From Bacteroidales bacterium (lineage in GTDB: Bacteria > Bacteroidota > Bacteroidia > Bacteroidales > F082), in the NCBI GenBank assembly GCA_024681295.1, contig JAILBC010000087.1:27628-91627 (forward strand): a DNA stretch of 64,000 bases, written 5' to 3'. The notes under the pieces are model-generated. The model saw nothing but the letters and a program-made list of their open reading frames with translations, did no database searches and was not told where the DNA came from. The translations under genes and the position numbers were made by a program. How positions within the stretch are numbered: position 1 is the stretch's first letter; every line of letters begins with the position of its first letter. Shown here in pieces: positions 1-7,267 of the stretch.

Positions 1-107
1 TATCCTCTTTTCTCGCTGTTGTAAGGCAGTTTGGCCTCTTCGTGTTTCTGTGGACTCAGTGCACCCCAGCGGATGAAGTCCATTGTAATTTTCTTGTTCT
101 TTACCAT
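1..107 (-). CDS. Unknown gene, N-terminal 35 residues, cut by the window edge
   Basis: The ATG at 105-107 opens a reading frame running leftwards off the window (begins MVKNKKITMDFIRWGALSPQ). A Bacteroidota -7 element (TATCTTTG, plus-strand CAAAGATA at 136-143) lies just upstream. A near-identical N-terminus occurs at 25535-25647, where an insertion sequence cuts it off. I do not recognise the family and only the N-terminus is visible. It belongs to a duplicated block with the GNAT remnant next to it. Confidence 0.5.
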   Translation of the reverse strand, partial: MVKNKKITMDFIRWGALSPQKHEEAKLPYNSEKRG

Positions 108-198
108 GGCGATATATTTTGGAATTGATTCGATGCAAAGATAATCGTTTTCTACCAGAAAGAAGTCCATCAATCTTTCTCAAAAAACACGATGTCCA

Positions 199-453
199 TC
201 AAGATGGGGAAATACGTTTTCTGCTTCCGTCCTTTTTATCCACAACACGCATCACCCCCACCTTTTCATTGGAAACGATGATAAAGTAATAGGTCGTCCA
301 TGGTTGTTCGAACTTCGCTATTATTTTGTCAATGGTTTCCGCACTGGGGCTCGTGTCAAAATCCTGATATTTTTCTAACAGGTCGGAAAACGCTTCGACC
401 TGCATCTCCCACACGGTTTCGATGTCTGCTCTTTCTATAGGTTTTAATTCCAT
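199..453 (-). pseudogene. GNAT-type acetyltransferase, truncated copy
   Basis: An 84-residue frame (MELKPIERADIETVWEMQVE...) resembles the N-terminal half of a GNAT N-acetyltransferase, which is normally about 150 residues. The frame ends at RKRISPS. The segment that in copy 2 (25721-26088) still encodes HLYEKLGYHRTG is absent: sequence jumps straight to bases encoding the very end (MDIVFFEKD in another frame). An internal deletion of about 60 bases therefore removed the acetyl-CoA-binding part. It is likely non-functional. The fold assignment rests mainly on the fuller copy 2. Confidence 0.65.
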
Positions 454-491
454 GAAAAAACGCCCTTCCTTTGATTAACTGGCTTCCGTCA

Positions 492-2018
492 CTAATCTTC
501 CTCACAAACCTGTCTCAGAGCCTTTTTATACCACTCCGCGGCTTCTTCGTCACTCTGTTGAACACCCAAGCCTTCCAAATAACAATCGCCCAAACGGCAT
601 TGGGCATACGAATCATCTTCTTCAGCAGCTTCAAGGAACCATTCAACGGCTTTCTCATAATCTTTAGACACGCCTTTGCCTTCCATATAAAAATCACCTA
701 AGCGACACTGGGCATAAACATCGCCTTGTTCTGCTGCTCTGGTATACCACCAGACCGCCGTCTCATAGGTTTGCGACACGCCTCTACCTTCCGCAAAACA
801 ATCTCCCAAACGGCTTTGAGCACCTATTTGTATTCCTTCCCAATCAAAACAATCATCTTGTTGTGCGGCTTTTAAATACAACTCAACGGCTTTTGCCTCG
901 TTTTTGATTACTCCTGTTCCATTGGCGTAGCAATCTCCCAACTGACATTGAGCCCACGGCCATCCGTGTTCTGCTGCAACGGCATAACATTCAACAGCCT
1001 TGTCGAACTCCTTCTTCTCTATATAGTTATCTCCTATACTAGTAATAGTTGCCAAAACATCGCAGTCTTCTGCCTGGTTTAAGGCCTTAATATACCATTC
1101 AACAGCTTTTTCAAGATTTTTGGGCAGTATTGTTCCTGATTCATAAAAATTTCCCATTTCTATCATCGCCCAGAATTCATTCTTATTAGCCGCCTTAGAA
1201 AACCAATCCAATGCTATTTTATGGTTTTGAGACACGCCCTCATCAACAGCTTGATAACAGCATCCTAATTTACACATGGCAACTGCATCATTTTGTTCCG
1301 CAGCCTTTGAATACCATTCTACCGCTTTTTCAGGACTTTTGGGAACAATCATTCCAGACGCGTAAAATTCACCCAATACCCACTGTGCATTTGCCACACC
1401 TTTTTCAGCACAATTAATAATATATCCAACTGCTCTCTTTGACATTAAAGAAAACCTTTTGTTTTGAGCAAAATGCCCATCATCACTACGTTTATTCGTA
1501 TATCTAGACACTGCTGTGAAATACCACTCCACCGCTTCCTCATCACTTTGTTGAACACCGGTACCCCATAAAAAACAATCTCCCAGTTTAAAACAGGGAA
1601 AAACAGCCTCCTCATGATCAGAGGCTTTTTTATACCATTCGACTGCTCTTTCGTGATTTTGTTCCACCCCCACTCCATAGAAGTACATTGTCGCCAAACT
1701 GCATTGTGCATGTATGTGACCTTGTTTAGCGGCTTTAGTGTAACATTCAACGGCGGTTTCATAGGATTGCGAAACGTTTATTCCTTTCGCAAAAAATTCT
1801 CCAAGATAAAACTGTGCTTGAGGGAGTCCCCTGTCCGCTTCTTTGGCATACACTTCCAATGCATTCTCAAACTTATTGATGGTCCCACTGCCTAAATGAT
1901 TACAAATCGCAGAAACACTCTGCAGTACATTTGTGTCTGTTTGCTCGAACATCATTATGTCAAGCAATTCATAAAAATAGAGGTTTTCGTCTCCTTTTCG
2001 CATTTTCTTGTTTTCCAT
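492..2018 (-). CDS. Sel1-like (SLR) repeat protein, 508 aa
   Basis: The protein is almost entirely Sel1/TPR-like repeats of about 36 residues (pattern A-VEWY-KAA-QG-A-AQ-LG-CY--G-GV--), about eleven in tandem, with no signal peptide or membrane segment. Sel1 repeats form alpha-solenoids that act as protein-binding scaffolds; the partner is unknown. I chose the ATG at 2018 (MENKKMRKG) over an upstream TTG at 2051. A possible -7 element (TAAGTTTG, 2076-2083) lies about 57 nt upstream. A smaller Sel1 protein sits at 8695-9246. The repeats are in coding sequence, so the DNA periodicity here is not an array of another kind. Confidence 0.85.
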   Translation of the reverse strand: MENKKMRKGDENLYFYELLDIMMFEQTDTNVLQSVSAICNHLGSGTINKFENALEVYAKEADRGLPQAQFYLGEFFAKGINVSQSYETAVECYTKAAKQGHIHAQCSLATMYFYGVGVEQNHERAVEWYKKASDHEEAVFPCFKLGDCFLWGTGVQQSDEEAVEWYFTAVSRYTNKRSDDGHFAQNKRFSLMSKRAVGYIINCAEKGVANAQWVLGEFYASGMIVPKSPEKAVEWYSKAAEQNDAVAMCKLGCCYQAVDEGVSQNHKIALDWFSKAANKNEFWAMIEMGNFYESGTILPKNLEKAVEWYIKALNQAEDCDVLATITSIGDNYIEKKEFDKAVECYAVAAEHGWPWAQCQLGDCYANGTGVIKNEAKAVELYLKAAQQDDCFDWEGIQIGAQSRLGDCFAEGRGVSQTYETAVWWYTRAAEQGDVYAQCRLGDFYMEGKGVSKDYEKAVEWFLEAAEEDDSYAQCRLGDCYLEGLGVQQSDEEAAEWYKKALRQVCEED

Positions 2019-2051
2019 GATAATTAAGTTTAAATAGTCAAACAATGGCAA

Positions 2052-2238
2052 TAAAGATATTATTTAGCAATGTGACAAACTTAGTGGAATCATAGAGTAA
2101 TGCATTAATGCCTTTTGTCTCGTTAGATAAGATGGGTACCTAGGCCAACCTCAACGACACACTGACCGAAACGAGAACCCATGAGTATCTGAAGTCAATA
2201 GGCTTCGGACACACTGGTTAAAACATTACCTAAACTGG
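2052..2238. other. Intergenic stretch left of the IS256 element
   Basis: No convincing gene. It holds the putative promoter of the Sel1 gene (TAAGTTTG, 2076-2083) and, from 2191, an outward-facing sequence resembling the IS256 end. Three copies of the octamer GACACACT or its complement AGTGTGTC occur between 2150 and 2260, consistent with remnants of IS ends. Confidence 0.4.
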
Positions 2239-2277
2239 TAGTGTTTCAAGTAGTGTGTCCGAAGTCTGCCGACTTCA
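2191..2277. repeat. Two IS256-type ends abutted head to head
   Basis: The left arm (2191-2230), read on the minus strand, and the right arm (2238-2277), read on the plus strand, match at about 33 of 40 positions. Both begin GGTA.TGTTT and contain AGTGTGTCCGAAG. Only about 7 bases (TAAACTG) separate them. The right arm is the end of the intact IS256 element; the left arm is the end of a related element whose body is missing. Confidence 0.6.
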
Positions 2278-2485
2278 GGGAAGCGGTGCAAATTTAGACA
2301 ATTATTTTCATATCAAGCTTCGGTTTGTACATTTATCACTAATTTTGCCATGCGGCTGGACGAGGAAACGGGCTCTGCTGGGGAGCAACCCGCCAGCAAC
2401 AAGGCCGCGCCTACACTGAAAGCCGTGGATGTGGAGAGCCGTCTGTAAAGGGCGGCTCCCATTGCATTCAGGAAGGCTGTTTCCG

Positions 2486-3661
2486 CTAAGAAAACCCGTT
2501 GCGTTGTCCAGGGAACAGCGTTTTGTCGGTGGTGATTCTGGGCAGTATTCTGTCGAAGGCCTTGTGTTCCATGGCGACGCTGCCCAGCAGAGTAAGGACC
2601 GAATCCTCGTTCGGCATCGCAGTCCTCATCCGCGTGACTCTGCGGAAGTCGCGGTTGAGCCGCTCTATCCAGTTGGTGGTGTAGATCATGCCCTGTATCT
2701 CCGGCGCATAGTTGAGATAGACCATGTGCGCCTTGTAGTCGGCTTTGTCACGCAGGGACTTGAAGGAACGGTAGTCCTTGCCCCATTTGTCGCACAGGTC
2801 CTGCCACCGTTTCCATGCCGCTTCAACCGTATAGTCGCGCTGGCCGGTGCGGAACACGTCACGAAGGTCCTCGGCCAATGCCGCCTTGTCGCCATGCCTG
2901 ACCCTGGCGAGCATGTTGCGCTTAAGGTGCGTCACGCAGCGTTGGAGCGGCGTTCCCGGGAACTTCTTCCCAACCACCGTGTCCAGTCCGGTGATGCCGT
3001 CCGCCACCGTCAAGCCTATGCGTTGCACCCCGCGTTCCTTCAACTCGTCGAATATCGTCCCCCAGCCCGTAGCACTCTCCACGGGCATGTTGAAGATGCC
3101 GAGCACCTCCCGAGTGCCCTCGTCGGTCACTGCCAAGGCGACGTAGAACGCCTCTGTCGACACGGACCTGCTTCGGTGAATCTTGATGTGGACACAGTCC
3201 ACGAACACGATGGGATAGTACTCGTCAAGCCCGCGTTCCAACCATTGGCTGACTTGGCCCCTTACACTCTCGACCATCCTGCTGATGCTTGACTTGGAAT
3301 AGTGTTGGCCATAGATCTCGTCGAAGACGTCGCCCACCTGTTCCTGCGTCAGCCCCTTGGTGTAGAGGACGCCCGCCAGACGGTCGCATTCCTCCTCCTG
3401 GTCGCGAAGGATGGCCAAAATGCGGGGATGGAAGTTGCCGTAACGGTCTCGGGGAATGCGGAACTCAAGTTTTTTTCCGTGTCCGTAGGCATGGCTGGGA
3501 CGATATCCGTTCCCCTTATTGCCTTGATCCTCAGACAGAAACTCGCCTCGCTCGGCAACCATCATACTCTCAATCATGATCTCCAACAAGTCGTGCAGAC
3601 CATTTTCTTTCTGTGCATGCTTGCACATTAACTCAGAAATTTGTTCCTTTGTAAACTTCAT
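2486..3661 (-). CDS. IS256-family transposase, 391 aa
   Basis: This is a full-length mutator-type (IS256) DDE transposase. Visible motifs are the first Asp in FVDCVHIKIH (about residue 154), the second Asp in LTVADGITGLD (about 220) and the catalytic Glu in TTNWIERLNR (about 334), with the family's C-terminal region after it. Length is normal (about 390-410) and no frameshift is seen, so it may be active. A near-consensus -7 element (TATCTTTA, plus 3693-3700) lies about 32 nt before the ATG. A strong hairpin upstream (3710-3735) could shield it from outside transcription. Confidence 0.93.
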   Translation of the reverse strand: MKFTKEQISELMCKHAQKENGLHDLLEIMIESMMVAERGEFLSEDQGNKGNGYRPSHAYGHGKKLEFRIPRDRYGNFHPRILAILRDQEEECDRLAGVLYTKGLTQEQVGDVFDEIYGQHYSKSSISRMVESVRGQVSQWLERGLDEYYPIVFVDCVHIKIHRSRSVSTEAFYVALAVTDEGTREVLGIFNMPVESATGWGTIFDELKERGVQRIGLTVADGITGLDTVVGKKFPGTPLQRCVTHLKRNMLARVRHGDKAALAEDLRDVFRTGQRDYTVEAAWKRWQDLCDKWGKDYRSFKSLRDKADYKAHMVYLNYAPEIQGMIYTTNWIERLNRDFRRVTRMRTAMPNEDSVLTLLGSVAMEHKAFDRILPRITTDKTLFPGQRNGFS

Positions 3662-3692
3662 TTTAAGTCTGTTTTTAGAGTTTATCGCACCC

Positions 3693-3700
3693 TAAAGATA
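3693..3700 (-). promoter_or_regulatory. Putative transposase promoter -7 element (TATCTTTA)
   Basis: On the minus strand this reads TATCTTTA, one mismatch from TAnnTTTG, about 32 nt upstream of the transposase ATG. No clear -33 TTTG is seen. Confidence 0.4.
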
Positions 3701-3709
3701 CAGACTTTT

Positions 3710-3741
3710 GGGATTGGCCCGCTTAGGCCAATCCCTTTTTT
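3710..3741 (+). terminator. Perfect 10-bp hairpin with T tract inside the IS256 end
   Basis: Arms GGGATTGGCC (3710-3719) and GGCCAATCCC (3726-3735) enclose a 6-nt loop and are followed by six T on the plus strand. It would terminate plus-strand transcription through the element. It sits in the leader region of the transposase gene, where such hairpins commonly limit impinging transcription. Confidence 0.65.
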
Positions 3742-3781
3742 GCGCGTCAACGCTCAGACACACTTTTTGGGACAGTATCTT

Positions 3782-3929
3782 TAAACTGGGTGGATATGCT
3801 CCGTTTTATACAGCCAACGAAGCCATCCGCAGGTTCGTGGAGAACTACAACCACCTGTGGCTGATATACCGGCTCGGCTACAAGTCGCCGGTAGAATATA
3901 GAAAGGAATATGAAGCAAAAGTGGCATAA
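3782..3929 (+). pseudogene. IS3-type transposase, C-terminal remnant
   Basis: The frame LGGYAPFYTANEAIRRFVEN followed by YNHLWLIYRLGYKSPVEYRK and a stop resembles the C-terminal end of IS3-family OrfB (integrase core), where Y-N--R-H--LGY-SP-EY is typical. Only about 48 residues remain. The IS256 element begins right at its 5' side, so the rest was lost or lies elsewhere. It does not join a recognisable N-terminal part on the left of the IS256 copy. Confidence 0.55.
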
Positions 3930-3945
3930 CCCAAGCGCAACGGAA

Positions 3946-4018
3946 GGCAGTTATCCTCGGCAGAGCTCGGGGAGCCTTTCCTCAGAGCTCCCAAAAGCTC
4001 TGACGGGAGATAACTGCC
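3946..4018. repeat. 73-nt near-perfect palindrome (hairpin/cruciform)
   Basis: Outer arms GGCAGTTATC and GATAACTGCC pair perfectly. Inside, GCAGAGCT pairs with AGCTCTG and GGGAGC with GCTCCC, leaving an apical loop around CTTTCCTCAGA. It starts 16 nt after the stop of the IS3-type remnant, so it may be the element's end structure or an independent small mobile palindrome. There is no T tract, so a plain terminator is less likely. Confidence 0.6.
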
Positions 4019-4236
4019 CCATCCAAACAAGAACGCTAAAAAATAAAATCAAAAATCGCTCGGTTATTTGCGGTTAAAACATAATAATCTCAATATCAGA
4101 GAATGTTTGATTAATAATAGAATCTAGGCATCTTGGCAAATAGCTCGACACATTAAAACATGGAATAATTATGGAAAAATAATGCTTTCTCATCCTTATT
4201 TATTCTTTATTCTCTTGCTTAATTATATAACTGTTT
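4019..4236. other. AT-rich non-coding tail region
   Basis: No gene seen. With the palindrome before it, this makes up a gene-free stretch of about 300 bases. Bases 4043-4076 resemble 44401-44435, upstream of gldK (both contain TCGGTTATTTGC), which may be a promoter-like motif. Confidence 0.3.
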
Positions 4237-5358
4237 TCAAAACTTTTCGCCTTCACATATTCTTTTTATTCTTTGGATTGCTTTAATTTTCAACGAAACT
4301 ATTTCTTGATCATCGCATGCGTTTTTTTGACAAATCCTTTGTGCTATCAATGCTGCGCAATAATATGCTCTTATTTTTACTAAATTGCACATAGACTTGT
4401 CCCTTTCTGATAATTTGCCGTTAGCCAGATAATTTGCACCGTAACAATTAGGACAAATTGGATAAAAGTAACAATTGTGGAAGCAGTACTCATCAATAAG
4501 ATTTTTATCATCTAAGAAATCTGAAATATGAATACTGTTGAGTTGCTCATTTGAAAAAGACATCGGCGTAAAATAATTGCAGGGATACTCTTTCCCGTCA
4601 CAATCATATGCCATAATGGTTTTGCCAGCACAATCTTTGTTTCTCACATACTGTCTGTCAAATTCACAATTCTCAATGGATAAATCTAACAATGGAGCCA
4701 CCTCAATATCAGGATGTTCGAGGTAATAATTTACAAGTTTTTCCAATTCATTTTGCAGCGTTTTACAATACTCAGTTTTAGACCAATTTATCCCTTCTGC
4801 AAAATTTGTTCCGGCTAATTTAAACCCCAAATCATGTAAATAAATAATGTTTTCCGACAGATTAGAAAGGCTTTGAGGGGTTATGGTCATTTTTACGGGC
4901 TGATTAGGCCAATTCGATAAAAAGAAATTAATATCAATTTGGGCAAATGAGTTACACCTATTTTGATTATGGGTGTTTGGGGTACCATCTAGACTTAAAC
5001 CACAACTAATTTGCCTATTGTGATTATGTAGCCACTTCTGGATTTCTCCGTGGATTAACGTGCCGTTTGTTGAAGTGAAAAATCGGTAATTATTTTTCCA
5101 ATGCTGCCGCCAGGTCCATTCACAAATTTCTCTAATAACATCTTTCTTTATCCAAGGCTCACCGCCAAAAAACTCAATTACAATATAATCATAGTCATCG
5201 GAGTTCAAATAAGTTGCAATTATTTCTTTAAATCGATTAACATCAACAATTACCGAATCACGTTTTTTTTCATAGCAGTATACACAACTCAAATTGCACG
5301 CATGTGTTACAACAAGCATTATCTGAAACTGCCGGATTTCTGTTGGGTTTTTCACCAT
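4237..5358 (-). CDS. Radical SAM/SPASM peptide maturase A, 373 aa
   Basis: The radical SAM [4Fe-4S] motif CNLSCVYC is at residues 21-28, followed by an FFGGEPW glycine motif (about 64-70) and a C-terminal Cys-rich SPASM-like part (CAGKTIMAYDCDG, then CFHNCYFYPICPNCYG) that would bind auxiliary Fe-S clusters. This architecture is typical of enzymes that modify ribosomal peptides (RiPP maturases, anaerobic sulfatase-maturase type). The gene is the last of the cluster, beyond a terminator-like hairpin that follows three small Cys-rich peptide genes; partial read-through would express it. It has no N-terminal RRE-like extension, unlike maturase B. The likely substrate is one of the adjacent peptides; the chemistry cannot be told from sequence. 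Confidence 0.88.
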   Translation of the reverse strand: MVKNPTEIRQFQIMLVVTHACNLSCVYCYEKKRDSVIVDVNRFKEIIATYLNSDDYDYIVIEFFGGEPWIKKDVIREICEWTWRQHWKNNYRFFTSTNGTLIHGEIQKWLHNHNRQISCGLSLDGTPNTHNQNRCNSFAQIDINFFLSNWPNQPVKMTITPQSLSNLSENIIYLHDLGFKLAGTNFAEGINWSKTEYCKTLQNELEKLVNYYLEHPDIEVAPLLDLSIENCEFDRQYVRNKDCAGKTIMAYDCDGKEYPCNYFTPMSFSNEQLNSIHISDFLDDKNLIDEYCFHNCYFYPICPNCYGANYLANGKLSERDKSMCNLVKIRAYYCAALIAQRICQKNACDDQEIVSLKIKAIQRIKRICEGEKF

Positions 5359-5390
5359 TATTTATACTTAGAATTAATGAATTAATTGAC

Positions 5391-5430
5391 AAAAAAAGAT
5401 AGGACGACCCAAAGCCAGGCCGCCCTATCT
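5391..5430 (-). terminator. Terminator/attenuator between peptide genes and maturase A
   Basis: On the minus strand, AGATAGGGCGGCC pairs with GGTCGTCCTATCT (two G-U pairs) around a short loop and is followed by seven T. It lies 9 nt after the stop of the third peptide gene and 32 nt before maturase A. It would make the peptide transcripts more abundant than the maturase mRNA, a common RiPP arrangement. Confidence 0.75.
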
Positions 5431-5438
5431 TCATCATT

Positions 5439-5600
5439 TTAAATGACTGGTGTTGACAATCCTTCACAGGCGCCTCCGCAGCTCATCAAACCACAACCGC
5501 CTCTGGTATTTCTTCTATTAGTAGTGCCAGAAGCTTCTAAACCTTCACTCAAACGTGAAAGTTTGTTCATAACAGAATCGTTTAAAAAGCTCGTATTCAT
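5439..5600 (-). CDS. Candidate RiPP precursor 3, GG-Cys type, 53 aa
   Basis: The frame starts MNTSFLNDSVMNKLSRLSEG and ends with a Gly/Cys-rich tail, RGGCGLMSCGGACEG. A double glycine directly before the first Cys fits a leader-core boundary, and three Cys (C-x4-C-x3-C) lie in the predicted core. AGGAG sits about 15 nt before the ATG. A longer frame from a TTG at 5687 would add 29 residues and start next to the stop of the preceding peptide; I prefer the ATG because LSRLSEG-type leaders are normally this short. The gene is located between two radical SAM genes and ends just before a terminator. Precursor function is inferred from context and composition. Confidence 0.65.
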   Translation of the reverse strand: MNTSFLNDSVMNKLSRLSEGLEASGTTNRRNTRGGCGLMSCGGACEGLSTPVI

Positions 5601-5683
5601 ACGAAATAGTTTTACTCCTACTCTTACGCCTTCGTAGGTCTTGGCTTGTATAGTTTGCAAATACGTCACTAATTTATTTCTTA

Positions 5684-5785
5684 TCAATAATCTTCACAAG
5701 AACAAGTGTCGCAGGCGACATTACATCCACAATTGGGCTTCCAAGGATCATCACAACTACAATCCCATCTCCTTTCACAAACCAT
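5684..5785 (-). CDS. Candidate RiPP precursor 2, Cys-rich, 33 aa
   Basis: This small frame has 8 Cys in 33 residues (starts MVCERRWDCSCDDPWK, ends CNVACDTCSCEDY). Its ATG overlaps the stop codon of precursor 1 (TAATG), so translational coupling is likely. It is acidic, with Cys-x-Cys and Cys-x3-Cys spacings. It has no obvious leader of its own, so it may be a core translated in tandem with precursor 1, a metal-binding peptide, or a modified peptide served by a leader in trans. The overlap with an equally Cys-rich frame, and the Cys codons being in frame, argue that it is real. Confidence 0.6.
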   Translation of the reverse strand: MVCERRWDCSCDDPWKPNCGCNVACDTCSCEDY

Positions 5786-5934
5786 TACCACGCATCACAT
5801 TCAGAATCGCAACAATCACACTCTGAATCGCAGCACCAATCACAATCATGATCGCAATCGCACCATGGCTCACATCTAACGTCTTCTTGCGTTTCATTCA
5901 CAAAAACAATTTCACTAACATAATATTTCTCCAT
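5785..5934 (-). CDS. Candidate RiPP precursor 1, Cys/Asp repeat, 49 aa
   Basis: The peptide has a Cys-free N-terminus (MEKYYVSEIVFVNETQEDVR, residues 1-20) and a C-terminal 29 residues with 10 Cys and many Asp. The tail includes CEPWCDCDHDC and two related units, CCDSECD. The split into a leader-like half and a Cys-repeat half is what radical-SAM maturases with Cys-repeat targets recognise. It follows maturase B by 49 nt, with a leader sequence similar to that before the 21-aa peptide at 31200. Both peptides have C-x-x-[W/Y]-C-D at the first Cys pair. The alternative is a non-modified metal-binding peptide. Confidence 0.7.
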   Translation of the reverse strand: MEKYYVSEIVFVNETQEDVRCEPWCDCDHDCDWCCDSECDCCDSECDAW

Positions 5935-5986
5935 AGTTATTCATGCCAGTTTTATCCCGTTGGCACTTCGGTTATTAATTAAACTA
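5935..5986 (-). promoter_or_regulatory. Conserved leader upstream of precursor 1
   Basis: On the minus strand, from the TAG stop of maturase B to the ATG of precursor 1, this sequence aligns with 31266-31320 upstream of the second cluster's candidate precursor. Shared blocks, in order, are TAGTT-AATTAAT, AACCGA, GCC, GGGATA-AAC, GG and AATAA-TATG. No TAnnTTTG box is present. It may be a promoter of another class, a translation-control leader or simply common ancestry. Confidence 0.6.
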
Positions 5987-7255
5987 TTGATTGTTTTCTA
6001 GTCCTTTTAAAAGTGTTTCATATAATTCACGTACAATTATCCTTTTAGCAAATTCACATTTTGAACTAATCTGATCTTCTGTTAATTCAACACGTTCCAT
6101 TGAACAAATACCAGCACAATGCCAATATGCATAACAATAAAAACACTCTTCCCGCTTATTATATGTATGAGACAAATACTTTTTTTCTGCAGCTTCATCA
6201 AAGACAACAGATTGGTTCACTTGACCATAATAAAAAACTGGGAATGCTCTTTCTTGTTCAGACGAAACCCTATGACATGCAACGATTGCACCCGTGGGCG
6301 TAATACATAATTCTCCTCTACAAAAGCATCCCTTAATTTGATGTATGGATTTTGAAATCGAATTATACACAGAGATGCCCAACCGCCTTCCTACCTCCTT
6401 GGCCTTATAAAAGTATTCAATATACTCGTTGTAGAAGGCATAGCCATCTTCATTGGAATCTGTTACTTGCTCCAAATGAAGCCTCTTTAAATTTAGGTAG
6501 TGTTTAGCCACATACTCAACCATCTCTGGCATCCGTTTCACATTCAACCTTGTTATTGTTGAACGAATAGTATAAGGGATGTTGTATTGAATTAGCTTTT
6601 TTATATTTGCGTCTACAATATCAAAAGAGGAAGCTTTTCCTCCTTGGTAAGGGCGTAAAGTGTTTTGAACATCTTCCAGTATTTCGAACGAAACACCAAT
6701 ATGAAGGTTGTGCTCCTTAACATATTGAAACTTGTCTTCGGTGAATAAGGTTGCATTAGTTGTAACCCCAATATTCAATCGGTCATCTTGTTTTTTGTTT
6801 TTTTCCAAATACTCAACAGCCCACTGAATCAAACTCCACGAGACAAAAGGCTCCCCTCCACCAATAAAGGATATGTTCTTTTTCTTTTCAGCACCATTTA
6901 AAACAAAATCAAGAGTGGTTTTTAAAACACCGATAGGCATATTCATTTGAGAATGTGCTTCTCGTGCATAACAATATGTACACCCTAAATTACATATTTG
7001 TGTTGGTATTATTACTGCATTTGCTCCTTTTTTTATCTGTTGCTGTTCCGGCGGACTAACTTCAATGGCTTCAAGTTGTTTAATATGATTCCAAACTTGA
7101 GTGTTCTTGTCCGACTCATCACTTTTATTACTTATATAACGGTTGATGATTGCCACAGAAGCATCATCTGCAAAAAACAAAGCACGACGTAATGGAGAAT
7201 AGACCATGTTCTTATTCTCATATTTAATAACATATAAATCGTCTTGCAACCTCAT
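5984..7255 (-). CDS. Radical SAM/SPASM peptide maturase B, 423 aa
   Basis: The N-terminal 85 residues (LYVIKYENKNMVYSPLRRAL...) look like the leader-binding PqqD/RRE-type extension of peptide maturases. The radical SAM motif CNLGCTYC follows at about residues 88-95, then FIGGGEPF (about 129-136), and a C-terminal SPASM part (CFCRGELCITPTG...CFYCYAYWHCAGIC...C). The gene lies 12 nt after the M42 peptidase gene and 49 nt before the first Cys-rich peptide gene, so the three are probably co-transcribed. It is the most likely modifier of precursor 1 or 2. Thioether formation is the usual outcome for SPASM maturases with Cys-rich targets, but this is an inference. Confidence 0.88.
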   Translation of the reverse strand: MRLQDDLYVIKYENKNMVYSPLRRALFFADDASVAIINRYISNKSDESDKNTQVWNHIKQLEAIEVSPPEQQQIKKGANAVIIPTQICNLGCTYCYAREAHSQMNMPIGVLKTTLDFVLNGAEKKKNISFIGGGEPFVSWSLIQWAVEYLEKNKKQDDRLNIGVTTNATLFTEDKFQYVKEHNLHIGVSFEILEDVQNTLRPYQGGKASSFDIVDANIKKLIQYNIPYTIRSTITRLNVKRMPEMVEYVAKHYLNLKRLHLEQVTDSNEDGYAFYNEYIEYFYKAKEVGRRLGISVYNSISKSIHQIKGCFCRGELCITPTGAIVACHRVSSEQERAFPVFYYGQVNQSVVFDEAAEKKYLSHTYNKREECFYCYAYWHCAGICSMERVELTEDQISSKCEFAKRIIVRELYETLLKGLENNQ

Positions 7256-7267
7256 CTTATGTTAATA

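Larger units (their letters stand above)
1..453. repeat. Direct repeat, copy 1 (unknown gene + GNAT remnant)
   Basis: This block matches 25535-26070 in the same orientation with few mismatches, including the unknown gene N-terminus, its -7 promoter element and the GNAT fragment. Similarity ends at the GNAT start codon on one side and at the window edge on the other. The two copies are about 25.5 kb apart and bracket the first peptide cluster and the SecB/ClpX/GHKL operon. Confidence 0.85.
2239..3781 (-). mobile_element. IS256-family insertion sequence
   Basis: One transposase gene fills most of the element. Terminal inverted repeats can be aligned: left GGTAGTGTTTCAAG... and right (minus strand) GATACTGTCCCAAA..., both leading into AGTGTGTC.GA, about 19 of 26 identical. 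TAAACTGG occurs on both sides (2231-2238 and 3782-3789), consistent with the 8-bp target duplication typical of the family. The exact ends are uncertain by a few bases. Base composition is GC-richer than the surrounding island. Confidence 0.75.

Noticed and set aside
492..2018. CRISPR-like or satellite array suggested by repeated DNA
   Set aside because: The periodicity follows Sel1 protein repeats and is degenerate at DNA level with an open frame throughout.
2349..2447. 32-codon plus-strand frame near the IS256 left end
   Set aside because: It lies in the IS tail region with no known passenger function and no support beyond an open frame.
2429..3292. 287-aa plus-strand open frame over the IS256 transposase
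   Set aside because: It is antisense to a well-supported transposase and has no family resemblance; it follows from the GC-rich codon pattern.
3946..4018. Integron attC site
   Set aside because: The outer arms lack the R'' RYYYAAC and R' GTTRRRY core sites and no integrase is nearby.
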